DNA from: Undibacterium pigrum
Lineage (GTDB): Bacteria > Pseudomonadota > Gammaproteobacteria > Burkholderiales > Burkholderiaceae_D
Assembly (NCBI RefSeq): GCF_003201815.1
Contig: NZ_QJKB01000001.1
Location: forward strand, 558,001-622,000
Reading direction: 5' to 3'
Length of the DNA stretch: 64,000 nt
Under the pieces are notes generated by a model. The model had not been told where the DNA came from, made no database searches, and was given only the letters and a program-made list of their open reading frames with translations. This document shows positions 1 through 7,868 of the stretch, piece after piece. The translations under genes were made by a program, and so were the position numbers. How positions within the stretch are numbered: the stretch's first letter is position 1; every line of letters begins with the position of its first letter.

Positions 1-235
1 CCACCAAACTCGTGCCACCTATGGAACGTGGCTTATTACGCTTTGCTTGATGTGCATGGAGGTCAAGGCGGCCATCGAATTTGTCAAGCACGCCATGTTC
101 CACAAGCACGAATCGACGACCTTCGGCTACATCACCTTCGCTCAGAACACGAAGGAGAAAATTGAACTGGATAAGTTATTTACAGAAGCTTTTCTTGGCC
201 TTTCCGACCACCTTAAGTCAGCAAAAGGTGCTTGA
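1..235 (+). CDS. Tyrosine recombinase, C-terminal fragment (5' end outside window)
   Basis: The frame is open from the first base to a TGA at 233-235. The encoded 77 residues carry the end of a tyrosine-recombinase catalytic domain: an H-x-x-R box (HQTRATYG), a second His in FHKHEST, and the presumed nucleophile Tyr in TTFGYITF. These are the last four of the five usual catalytic positions; the first Arg would lie upstream. It directly precedes two longer recombinase-like genes, so it is probably the first member of a multi-gene integration module. It is incomplete only because the window starts inside it; nothing suggests it is a pseudogene. Confidence 0.75.
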   Translation, partial: HQTRATYGTWLITLCLMCMEVKAAIEFVKHAMFHKHESTTFGYITFAQNTKEKIELDKLFTEAFLGLSDHLKSAKGA

Positions 236-236
236 T

Positions 237-1955
237 GTGGCGATCCCCGATCTGACCTTTACGATGGTGAAGTATGGGGCCACAGAAACGCCGTGGGATT
301 TGCGTGTGCTTCTATACAGAGGCGGCGCGAAGGGAAATCCGAAAACCGTCTTCAACCAGATCGCGGAGGGCAAATTGGGTCGCCCGATAATTGATCGGAT
401 GGGGTTGGTGAAAATTATTCACGCAGAAATTACGGCGAGGCTTGTTGGGGGAGGTGCAAGGGAGACGGCTTCGTCCATGATAAGGAATCTGCGAGCTTTT
501 TTTTCTTGGGCTGACGAATTCGATCAGTCTCTCTCTCTAGAAGTCATCGAAGATACTTACAGGCATTGGTGTGATTATTTGTTGAGTCAAGTGCAGCTCA
601 AAGTCATGAAAAATAACTCCGCTTACAGCAAAGCACAAATTGTATCGATCATACTCAATGCGGTGCTGGATCGGGCACAATCTCTGATTTTGACCACTCG
701 GCTTAAGTACAAAAAGCGTGGCACCCGTGCAGTCAGTGTGGCCGCTGATAAGCAGAGCCTTACGGATACCTTTAAATTTGGTCATTTGTGCCTAGATATT
801 ATCAACAGTCTCTCGTATGAGGCCATTTTTGGCTCGTTGCCCATCAAAATTCAATTGCGCGATGGGCGAGAAATTGAACACTGGTCTGGATTGAGAGATC
901 CCGCCACCGTTGTGTCCCTTCAGCCAAAGTACAAGAACAAACATACCACTGAAAAAGTTAAGCGACAACGCGATAATTGGGAGGCAGACGGAACGTTGAA
1001 CACACGTTATCCAACAATCAATTTACGTATCATGGCAGAGATGATGGCCTTTATCGGTCAGACCGGTATGAATCTCTCTCAAGCTCATAACTTACTTCTC
1101 AATCAATACACCTACAGTAGTTCGACAGATGGCTATGATGTTCGTGCCTTTAAGAATCGACGCCACGGTGAAGTGCTGTTCAGTATCTATAACGAATACA
1201 GGGAGGTGTTCGAGAACTACTTGGCTTGGCGTAAGAAGGTGTTCGGAGAAACATCAAGTCGCCTGTTCCCATTCATTCGTACACTTGGGGCTCTGGAAAC
1301 CAAGTCATTTAGCTTCAAACCTTTGCAGGTCAACATCTGCAAAGCAATGGGAATTGCTTTTGTGTCTCCCCAAAAACTCCGCAACACGCGCGTTAATTGG
1401 CTGCTGAGGCGATCGCGAGATCCCGACCAGACCGCGGAACAAGCGCAACACATGAAGGAAACGCTGTTGCAAGTTTATGAAAAGCCGAGCCTTCAAGTCG
1501 CGCTGGTCGAGATCATCGAATTCTGGAAAAAGAACGATCCACGACTCGTCGGCACGGAGGTCGCTTGTCCCGCGCCTGGTTCATGTGATGGCGTTCCAAC
1601 ATCCACCTCTGATTTGCCGCCAGAGGCCCCGAAACCGGACTGCTCGAATCCTTCGGGATGCCTGTTCTGCACGCACCACCGCGACATCGACAGCGAGGAT
1701 TATGTTTGGTCAACGGCAAGTATGCGGTATCTTAACCTCACCATACTGCCACGCTTCCATCAACCTGCCAAAGCCAAGGCCGACTCCGCAAGGCATGTGC
1801 AGATGGTGATCGATGTTCTTACGTCGAAACTTAAATGGTTCAGCGACTCCAACGCCGCGCGCAAAGCATGGGTGGAAGAAGCACAGGAAAAGTTGAATGA
1901 GGGGGATTATCACATTTATTGGCGTCACCTGATCGAAAGTGCGGAGGGAATCTGA
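237..1955 (+). CDS. Integrase-like protein, VPA1269/GmtZ-like (second recombinase of the module)
   Basis: About 572 aa. I chose GTG at 237, one base after the upstream stop, because AAAGG lies 8 nt before it; GTG 228 and ATG 264 are alternatives. The C-terminal half resembles a tyrosine recombinase: a TGMNLSQAHNL segment where the first catalytic Arg would be expected (Asn here), an LRNTRVNW box, and a possible nucleophile in LLQVYEKP. The tail has a Cys-rich segment (CSNPSGCLFCTHHRDIDSEDYVW) that may bind zinc. I recall this layout from VPA1269-family proteins of Tn554/gamma-mobile-trio-type elements, but no search was possible. The odd first Arg may mean that it works together with its neighbours, not alone. 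Confidence 0.65.
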   Translation: MAIPDLTFTMVKYGATETPWDLRVLLYRGGAKGNPKTVFNQIAEGKLGRPIIDRMGLVKIIHAEITARLVGGGARETASSMIRNLRAFFSWADEFDQSLSLEVIEDTYRHWCDYLLSQVQLKVMKNNSAYSKAQIVSIILNAVLDRAQSLILTTRLKYKKRGTRAVSVAADKQSLTDTFKFGHLCLDIINSLSYEAIFGSLPIKIQLRDGREIEHWSGLRDPATVVSLQPKYKNKHTTEKVKRQRDNWEADGTLNTRYPTINLRIMAEMMAFIGQTGMNLSQAHNLLLNQYTYSSSTDGYDVRAFKNRRHGEVLFSIYNEYREVFENYLAWRKKVFGETSSRLFPFIRTLGALETKSFSFKPLQVNICKAMGIAFVSPQKLRNTRVNWLLRRSRDPDQTAEQAQHMKETLLQVYEKPSLQVALVEIIEFWKKNDPRLVGTEVACPAPGSCDGVPTSTSDLPPEAPKPDCSNPSGCLFCTHHRDIDSEDYVWSTASMRYLNLTILPRFHQPAKAKADSARHVQMVIDVLTSKLKWFSDSNAARKAWVEEAQEKLNEGDYHIYWRHLIESAEGI

Positions 1956-1956
1956 A

Positions 1957-4005
1957 ATGAGCATCAATTTGAATTACTTGGGATTGGCAATTTCAGCACC
2001 TGGCGTCACACCGAAATCGCGATCCTTCCGTCCACCGAGCTGGCCGCCTCCAAAAAATTGGGTCTGCGTCGAGGACAAGGATGGTAATCCAGTGTCGCGC
2101 TATGGCGATTCAGTCATAGACATGACGCCATGGGTAGGTAGGACAGTCACATTCAACTTTGGTGACGGTCCCCAGACCCAATCAAACGGTGTTCGGATCG
2201 ATGCTGCCAATGCCGACCTGCTTCGTGTCTTGTTCGCGTGGTACTTTTGGGGAACGAGAGCGCCACGTGCAGTAGCCACTTCGATGAACAGTCTAAAATG
2301 GCTCAGATCAATCATCGCCGTTTGCAGTAAGGAAGGAATCAAAGCGTCCGACCTGTCGCGTTTTCCCGCCGTGATTGACAAGGTGGCAGCCTCCATTTCC
2401 GCAAGTGCGTTCGATGTAGTCATCGGCGCGTTGGATCGGCTGAGGGACGCCCGTGAAGTTCTCGGTTTCGAGTTGCTGGATCTGGCAGGAATTCAACGCT
2501 TGAAAACATTGCAACCCGATCACGAACCCCTGCAAACTGTCTACATCCCACCGCGCATCTGGACCTACATCGTCAATCGGGTGGCGGAGTGCAGGAACGA
2601 CTTTCTTTCGCATCAGAAACAGATCGAAGAGTGCTTTGCGTTCAGCGTGGATGCTTATGAAAATAACGGTGCGGTGGAATATCGTGAAAAAACAGGAAAG
2701 AGTCATCGGAACCCGTTTCAAGCAATTCCAGCCGTCAACCATTACGCTGACATGACCTATTATGGCTCATTTGCCGATACAGCCCAGCGCTTCGGCATTA
2801 AGGATGTGATCGAAAAATGGTCAGGCCAGATCACGTCGAGACGTGGTATCGTAAAAATGACAAATTATTTTCAGTTGGTTCAGTGCGCTGCGTTGATAGA
2901 TGTTGCCGCTTTCTCCCTGATGCGGGTTGAGGAAGCATCAAACATTCGCTGGAACTGCTTGCGCTGGGAAGATGACCCGGTGAATGGGCGCATTCCTTTG
3001 ATTGAGAGCGAAACGACCAAGACCGATGCTGATTCCAACGCCTTTTGGATCACCAGCCCGAGCGTTGAGCCGTCTATTGTTGCGCTGCAATCCATCGCTA
3101 GGATGCGCCTCACGAGCGCTGGACGGTGGCAGGATGGTGGTAATCCCAAATTGATTACCGCTACACTTGAACCGTGGAGTACAGGTAGAAAAACTACAAA
3201 GCGAGTTGAAACCCAACCTACGTTGAAATCTTTGGCGGAAGTTTTTCAAAAATTTTCGCACTTGTTTGGTCTTCAGCAGCTCACCATTACCGAAGACGAC
3301 CTCAAGATCGCACGGGCAGTCTGTCCTAAATTGGATTCCGAGCGATATCAGGTGGGTAATTTGTGGCCGCTTGCATGGCATCAATTCCGGCGCACGGGAG
3401 CCGTCAATATGTTTGCTTCCGGCGGAATCAGCGATTCCTCCATACAACTCCAATTGAAGCATCTGAATCGTCTCATGTCGCTCTACTACGGACGCGGCAA
3501 TACTGCTCTGCATCTCAATGATAACGCTCGCACGTTGCTGGTCAATGCCTTCTACGAAAACATGGGGCGCGAGCTGGCATCAATGCTCACGAATCGCTAC
3601 GTTAGCCCTTATGGTGAAGAGCACAAAGCAAAACTATTTGCTCCTGCTAATGACGGTGAGCCAGTGAATCTAGTCAATGAGGGCGATGCGAACCACCTAG
3701 CCAAAATTTACAGGTTGCATCAGATTGGTGGGCGATTGACAGCGCTCGGAGCATGTATGAAGAGTGGCCGTTGTGACGATGCTGATAGTTTTAGCTCAGT
3801 GGCGAGCTGTGCCGGTGACGGTGACAAGAAGCCCTGTGCTCATACATTGTTTAACATCGAACGGGTTCCCGCGAACCAGAAGCGTCTCGATGCAGTGAAT
3901 CATTTGTTGAGCACGACACAAGTGGATACGCCGCAGTATCGTTATTTGGAACAAGAGAAGCGTGGATTGGAGAATTACTTTGTCTACATACGAAAAACAG
4001 CCTGA
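1957..4005 (+). CDS. Large tyrosine recombinase (third recombinase of the module)
   Basis: 682 aa from ATG 1957, which follows the previous stop by one base and has GGAGGGAA 7 nt upstream; the frame is also open to GTG 1939. All catalytic positions of a tyrosine recombinase are visible: Arg323 in SLMRVEEASN, His475 and Arg478 in WHQFRRTGA, His502 in KHLNRL, and the Tyr nucleophile at 510 or 511 in SLYYGRG. The C-terminus has a Cys cluster (ACMKSGRCDD, SCAGDGDKKPCAH) that could be a zinc-binding element. It is probably co-transcribed and coupled with the genes on either side and should be the most competent catalytic subunit of the element. Which DNA ends it acts on is unknown. Confidence 0.75.
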   Translation: MSINLNYLGLAISAPGVTPKSRSFRPPSWPPPKNWVCVEDKDGNPVSRYGDSVIDMTPWVGRTVTFNFGDGPQTQSNGVRIDAANADLLRVLFAWYFWGTRAPRAVATSMNSLKWLRSIIAVCSKEGIKASDLSRFPAVIDKVAASISASAFDVVIGALDRLRDAREVLGFELLDLAGIQRLKTLQPDHEPLQTVYIPPRIWTYIVNRVAECRNDFLSHQKQIEECFAFSVDAYENNGAVEYREKTGKSHRNPFQAIPAVNHYADMTYYGSFADTAQRFGIKDVIEKWSGQITSRRGIVKMTNYFQLVQCAALIDVAAFSLMRVEEASNIRWNCLRWEDDPVNGRIPLIESETTKTDADSNAFWITSPSVEPSIVALQSIARMRLTSAGRWQDGGNPKLITATLEPWSTGRKTTKRVETQPTLKSLAEVFQKFSHLFGLQQLTITEDDLKIARAVCPKLDSERYQVGNLWPLAWHQFRRTGAVNMFASGGISDSSIQLQLKHLNRLMSLYYGRGNTALHLNDNARTLLVNAFYENMGRELASMLTNRYVSPYGEEHKAKLFAPANDGEPVNLVNEGDANHLAKIYRLHQIGGRLTALGACMKSGRCDDADSFSSVASCAGDGDKKPCAHTLFNIERVPANQKRLDAVNHLLSTTQVDTPQYRYLEQEKRGLENYFVYIRKTA

Positions 4006-4429
4006 TAAAGCACTGACCGCCGAGCAGCGCTTCCGCGATGCTTTCGAGCGATTGAAGCATGCGGTTCCCCAAGTATTGCCAAAGGGAACGCCAGTCAGCC
4101 AGAATAACGTCGCCAAGGAAGCTAAGTGCGATCCAAGTGCTCTGCGTAAGGCGCGTTACCCATTGCTGGTGATAGCAATTCAGGAGTGGGTCGAAGGCCA
4201 CAAGAGCGATCAAGCGCCATCTGAACGGCAAAATCTGCTCAAGCAGCGGCAAAAGAAACGCGATACACGTGAAACTATGCTGGACTTGAAGTTGCAGCGC
4301 GATCACGCTGTAGGCCTAATCGCAGATGCGGATTTGCGTATAGTGGAGTTATCGGAGAAGGTTGCCGACTTGCAGGCGAGGTTGGATGAGCTTAAACCTT
4401 CAGCGAAGGTTCTGAACCACTCAAAATGA
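3980..4429 (+). CDS. Small accessory protein of the recombinase module (TnpC/GmtX-like)
   Basis: 149 aa. TTG at 3980 is preferred because GGAG lies 8 nt upstream; an in-frame GTG at 3962 would add six residues. The gene overlaps the end of the preceding recombinase by 26 nt, which implies translational coupling. The middle (VSQNNVAKEAKCDPSALRKA) looks like a helix-turn-helix, and the last 60 residues are a charged heptad-like coiled coil. Small DNA-binding/coiled-coil proteins end the operons of Tn554-type (TnpC) and gamma-mobile-trio (GmtX) elements, so the role is probably an accessory to recombination. This assignment rests on position and shape, not on a recognised motif. Confidence 0.6.
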   Translation: MSTYEKQPDKALTAEQRFRDAFERLKHAVPQVLPKGTPVSQNNVAKEAKCDPSALRKARYPLLVIAIQEWVEGHKSDQAPSERQNLLKQRQKKRDTRETMLDLKLQRDHAVGLIADADLRIVELSEKVADLQARLDELKPSAKVLNHSK

Positions 4430-4856
4430 GGTGTTTCTGTATGTGCATATTCGGTAGTGTCTCAATTTCTGTTAACGCTGATACCAAATTGATCCCTGTA
4501 CCGAAATACTGCCGATAAAAATTTTGATTGGTACTTTCACCGCCAATCTGGGGTAATCGTATCTTCCGTGCATTGAGGTGCGGTAGCCGATTTTCTCTAT
4601 ACGTTTCAAAGACTTACAATCGGCTTGGCGCGAATTTTCAATGGAACTGAGTTTTGTTTGCACCAAGTTTGTGAATAGCTTCTTCGAGTAGACGAGTCGA
4701 CAACAAGAGAATTTCCGCCTAGCCAAAAAGTACTATGTGGCAAATAGCTGGCTGGGTGCACAATCTCTGCGATGAACTAACCGTTTGCGTATAAGTTCGA
4801 GGGGCGGTCGGAAATGCATCACATAAGCGTGTGGTTCCCCACCAGAAGCTAACGAA
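4430..4856. other. Intergenic region downstream of the recombinase module
   Basis: No convincing gene was seen in these 427 bases. Short open frames on both strands have no ribosome binding site and no recognisable protein. The only structured element is the IS21-like end at 4470-4507. If the recombinase operon is the left part of a mobile element, its recombination site could lie here, but I cannot point to it. Confidence 0.5.
4470..4507 (+). repeat. Solo IS21-like terminal repeat fragment
   Basis: This 38-bp stretch begins TGTTAACGCTGATACCAA and matches 59032-59069 at 34 of 38 positions, counted by eye, in the same orientation. The copy at 59 kb is the left end of a 150-bp relic with TGT...ACA inverted ends, so this one is probably the isolated end of a decayed related element. 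No matching right end was found nearby. Confidence 0.5.
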
Positions 4857-5216
4857 CTACAGACTGAGCTTTGCATCAGATTTTTTCAATTTCATTATTG
4901 CACTGGCGATTTGCCTGGATACACCAACATACTCAGGCCCATTCAGCATGTTTTCTGCCTCAGCATAGTTGCCAGCGTTGATCAAGCGGGCAATTTTTGT
5001 AGCAGCGACATGGAACTGTTTGTGAACTTCAACCAGTTGTGCAAATTCTGGCAGATGGCCGTTTTGCTGTTTGCCTTCATGGTCCATCCAGCATCCGATC
5101 TCACATAGATGAATATTGGATACGTGTGCAATATCCATATGTGACTTCTTGCCGATAGCGGCACGAAACTTGACTTTCCACTCTGCATGCTTGCCGATCG
5201 CTGATTCCAGGTCCAT
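4857..5216 (-). CDS. Stand-alone CZB (chemoreceptor zinc-binding) domain protein
   Basis: 119 aa, ATG start with GGAG upstream. The four zinc ligands of the CZB family are all visible: His10 (KHAEW), Cys38 (LCEIGCW), and His65 and His69 (VHKQFH). CZB domains usually sit at the C-terminus of chemoreceptors or diguanylate cyclases and sense zinc or hypochlorous acid. Here the domain makes up the whole protein, with no membrane or signalling domain, so it would act as a soluble sensor or binding partner. It stands alone on the minus strand, 82 bp past the end of the AhpD-like gene, and could be co-transcribed with it. Confidence 0.85.
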   Translation of the reverse strand: MDLESAIGKHAEWKVKFRAAIGKKSHMDIAHVSNIHLCEIGCWMDHEGKQQNGHLPEFAQLVEVHKQFHVAATKIARLINAGNYAEAENMLNGPEYVGVSRQIASAIMKLKKSDAKLSL

Positions 5217-5298
5217 GATTTACTCCAACTGATTGACGTTTGTGCTGCTGACTGACAGGGATGGCGCCCCTGTCAGAACTATTCTGATGTACGATGAA

Positions 5299-5838
5299 TT
5301 AGAGCGGATTTACTTTTGGAAAATCAACATCTGTGAGGGCGACATTATTGACATAGTTGGTCAATACATTCACTGCCACATTCAAGACGATTTCAATCAC
5401 GGCGGCATCATCAAAACCTGCAGCACGTAAATTGGCCAACTCGGTATCACTGACGCGACCACGCTGCTCTGCAACCTGACGTGCAAACTGCAAGGCAGCA
5501 TTGGTTTTAGCATCTTCTGCATGGGCGCTGCGAGCTGCATCAATATCTGCGTCACTCAGCTTTGCCAGGTTTTTACCCAGATAAGCATGCGCAGCCAGGC
5601 AATAGTCACAACCATTGTATTCGGCGATGGTCAGCGCAATACGTTCACGCAGTTGTGCACTCAGGCTACCCTTGGCCAAGGCACCACTGAGTGACAGATA
5701 GCCTTCCAGGGCAGCCGGGCTATTGCCAACCAGTTTCATCAGGTTTGGTACCACGCCTAATTGCTTGTTCACAGCAGCCAGCATGGGCTGAGAGGCTGAA
5801 GGGGATTGTTCTACTGTAGGGATAGCAAGACGGGACAT
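5299..5838 (-). CDS. Carboxymuconolactone decarboxylase / AhpD-like peroxidase family protein
   Basis: 179 aa. An in-frame ATG lies 12 nt upstream at 5850, but the ATG at 5838 has GGAG 6 nt before it and gives a typical family N-terminus (MSRLAIP). The AhpD-type redox motif is intact: Cys77, Cys80 and His84 in YNGCDYCLAAH, with Glu73 just before. Family members are thiol peroxidase partners or decarboxylases; the CxxC makes a peroxidase-like redox role more likely. The upstream region carries two copies of a TTCCA-N5-TGGAA palindrome, so the gene is probably controlled by a dedicated repressor or activator. Confidence 0.85.
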   Translation of the reverse strand: MSRLAIPTVEQSPSASQPMLAAVNKQLGVVPNLMKLVGNSPAALEGYLSLSGALAKGSLSAQLRERIALTIAEYNGCDYCLAAHAYLGKNLAKLSDADIDAARSAHAEDAKTNAALQFARQVAEQRGRVSDTELANLRAAGFDDAAVIEIVLNVAVNVLTNYVNNVALTDVDFPKVNPL

Positions 5839-5954
5839 GAGAGACTCCATTTAAATCAGGTTTAAGGGATTCGCGTTTTATATCTGTGTCGCGAATAGGG
5901 CTACTTTGCCTTATTCCTATAATTTAAAGAATACTCAGATTATGTAATTCATTG

Positions 5955-5969
5955 TTCCATTTAGTGGAA
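5955..5969. promoter_or_regulatory. Palindromic operator-like site (copy 1)
   Basis: TTCCATTTAGTGGAA is an inverted repeat with 5-bp arms and a 5-bp centre. It is the exact reverse complement of the site at 6056-6070. TTCC-N-GGAA palindromes are typical of IclR-type operators. It lies between the divergent AhpD-like and YHS genes. Confidence 0.55.
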
Positions 5970-6055
5970 TTACTGTTTTCTCATCTTCAGTCATATTGGA
6001 AGCATGAAAAATCCAAACGCGTCGATTTTCCTAAAATTTCGCAGCAAAGTATCTA

Positions 6056-6070
6056 TTCCACTAAATGGAA
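6056..6070. promoter_or_regulatory. Palindromic operator-like site (copy 2)
   Basis: TTCCACTAAATGGAA, the exact reverse complement of the site 101 bp upstream. The pair could bind two dimers of one regulator across the divergent promoter region. No regulator gene of the expected type is adjacent. Confidence 0.55.
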
Positions 6071-6188
6071 TAGATGATTGTATTTTTTGAGTATTCCCTA
6101 TTTTTTGAGAAATAAATAAAGTTCTCTGGCTGGCAAATATGCCACGCGAAAGACAGAGTCACTAACACACTTATTACTTGGATGAATC

Positions 6189-6692
6189 ATGAATAGATTT
6201 TCTTTAAAGCGTCGCCTGGCCTTAGCAATTATGACTGCCTCGATTACCATGATCGGTGCCATACCACAACTCGCCATGGCGTACGATGAAAACTCAACCA
6301 GCTCAGTCAACGTGGATGCCAAAGGTGTAGGCTTGAAAGGTTTTGACCCAGTTGCCTACTTCACTGCAGGGTCACCAACGATAGGTAAATCCAGCATTGC
6401 TGCAGCACATGATGGCGTTACATATTACTTCGCATCGATCGAAAACCGGGACAAGTTCAAGGCTGATCCTGCAAAATATGCGCCGCAATATGGTGGCTTT
6501 TGTTCCACGGGCGTGGCACTGGAAAAGAAACTCGACGGTGATCCGCAAGCCTGGCGTGTAGTCGACGGGAAACTGTACCTGAACGTGAATAAAGACGTAC
6601 AGAAAAAGTGGCTGGAAGATGTTCCTGGTAATCTGAAAAAAGCAGAGATGAACTGGGGCTCTATCAAGGCAAAAACACCAAAGAGCCTTTGA
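6189..6692 (+). CDS. Exported YHS-domain protein
   Basis: 167 aa. The N-terminus is a Sec signal peptide (RRLALAIMTASITMIG..., ending near AMA-YD), so the protein is periplasmic. The rest is a YHS domain: GFDPVAYF, GVTYYFASIENRDKFKADP, and YGGFCSTGVAL. Such YHS proteins are common in proteobacteria and are thought to bind a metal or copper; the function of this family is not settled. It is transcribed away from the AhpD-like gene, across a 350-bp region that contains the two TTCCA/TGGAA palindromes, which suggests shared control with that redox gene. Confidence 0.85.
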   Translation: MNRFSLKRRLALAIMTASITMIGAIPQLAMAYDENSTSSVNVDAKGVGLKGFDPVAYFTAGSPTIGKSSIAAAHDGVTYYFASIENRDKFKADPAKYAPQYGGFCSTGVALEKKLDGDPQAWRVVDGKLYLNVNKDVQKKWLEDVPGNLKKAEMNWGSIKAKTPKSL

Positions 6693-6736
6693 TTCTCGTA
6701 ACGTATTTGTCACAGCAGAGCAGTTAAGTGAAAGTT

Positions 6737-6774
6737 CGATTTGCCGGTTTAAATTCCTCTGAACCGGCAAATCG
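6737..6774. terminator. Perfect 13-bp hairpin between convergent genes
   Basis: Arms at 6737-6749 (CGATTTGCCGGTT) and 6762-6774 are exact reverse complements with a 12-nt loop. One arm contains the last codons of the YbdK gene and the loop holds its stop. There is no clear T-run, so this is a putative bidirectional terminator or mRNA-end stabiliser for two convergent genes. Confidence 0.45.
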
Positions 6775-7867
6775 CAGCGTTAACCATACCTTCCACACTG
6801 CCGCTATCTGCATAGCGTGTACGCAAGTAATGTGCGTCGCTGCCAGTATGTGTAGTTTCGTAAAGGTGAGTCAGTGCAGGCAATGCGCCTAATGAAGCTG
6901 CATAAGGCTCTATCGTTCTGATAGTGGCAAGGATATCTTCCCGCAATGATTTCGTTTCATAGGTCTTGGGATGGACGATAGACCCGTCCAATCCAAAACG
7001 ACAGGCTTGAAAGCGATTGTAGTTATAGACCAGATAGTCGTCCTCGACTGGTGGTTCTTCACGTTTGTCTAGCAGATAGGCACAGAGGACTTGCAAATAA
7101 GCTGCTAATGCAGCCGCATGTTCCACCGTCAACGGGGTATCGCACACGCGCAGTTCTATCGTGCCATATTCCGGTTTAGGGCGGATATCCCAGTAAAAAT
7201 CTTTCATGCTTTTGACTACGCCAGTCTTTTCCATTTTAGAAAAGTAATTTTCTGAAAATGCCTCCCAGCTCAACATAAAGGGTGCCCGGCCAGATAGTGG
7301 AAAGGCAAACACTGAATTCAGCCTGGCTGAATTAAACAAGGTATCCCCGCCTTGCACATAGGGAGACGATGCTGACAACGCAATGAAATGCGCCACATAG
7401 CGGTTGAGCGAATGCAACAAAAATAAGGCATTGTCGCCTGAAGTACAACCTACGTGGACGTGCTGACCAAAAATCGTGAATTGCTTGGCGAGATAGCCAT
7501 ACAAAACAGACACCTCCTTGAATCTCGGCTTGGAAAAAATCTTCCTGTCCGTCCATTTCTGAAATGGGTGGGTGCCACCACCACAGATGCCGATTCCCAA
7601 GGTATCCGATGCTTCTACAAGGGTATCTCGTATTTGCTGAAGTTGTGCCAACACGCCCTGGTAATTCGTTTGTACGTCCGTACAAATTTCTATCATGCTC
7701 TCCGTTATTTCAGGCGTGACGTTTCCTGGAAATGGTCGGCGTCCAAGCAAATGCAAAAGATCAGGACTTGATGCAGATAAATCGAAGTCTGAAAGGCCGA
7801 TTAATTGAAGCTCAAGTTCAACACCCAAGGACAAAGCGTCCGAAGTCTTAAAAGGTTCTAGTGACAT
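6749..7867 (-). CDS. ybdK: YbdK-type carboxylate-amine ligase (glutamate-cysteine ligase 2 family)
   Basis: 372 aa, the usual length for YbdK. Family motifs are clear: GVELELQ with metal-binding Glu17 and Glu19, GGGTHPF, GQHVHVG, and a RPKPEYGTIELRVCDTP block. The enzyme joins glutamate and cysteine in an ATP-dependent way; E. coli YbdK does this weakly and its true substrate is uncertain. It is the last gene of a minus-strand operon. Its ATG comes one base after the antiporter stop, and its ribosome site lies inside that gene. A thiol-forming ligase behind ion transporters suggests a combined ionic/oxidative stress role. Confidence 0.9.
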   Translation of the reverse strand: MSLEPFKTSDALSLGVELELQLIGLSDFDLSASSPDLLHLLGRRPFPGNVTPEITESMIEICTDVQTNYQGVLAQLQQIRDTLVEASDTLGIGICGGGTHPFQKWTDRKIFSKPRFKEVSVLYGYLAKQFTIFGQHVHVGCTSGDNALFLLHSLNRYVAHFIALSASSPYVQGGDTLFNSARLNSVFAFPLSGRAPFMLSWEAFSENYFSKMEKTGVVKSMKDFYWDIRPKPEYGTIELRVCDTPLTVEHAAALAAYLQVLCAYLLDKREEPPVEDDYLVYNYNRFQACRFGLDGSIVHPKTYETKSLREDILATIRTIEPYAASLGALPALTHLYETTHTGSDAHYLRTRYADSGSVEGMVNAAICRFRGI

Positions 7868-7868
7868 C

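Noticed and set aside
2308-2742. 144-aa minus-strand frame within the large recombinase gene
   Set aside because: Antisense shadow; the plus strand encodes the catalytic recombinase.
3851-4306. 151-aa minus-strand frame over the end of the recombinase operon
   Set aside because: It is antisense to two genes with recognisable motifs and good ribosome sites, and its sequence is not protein-like.
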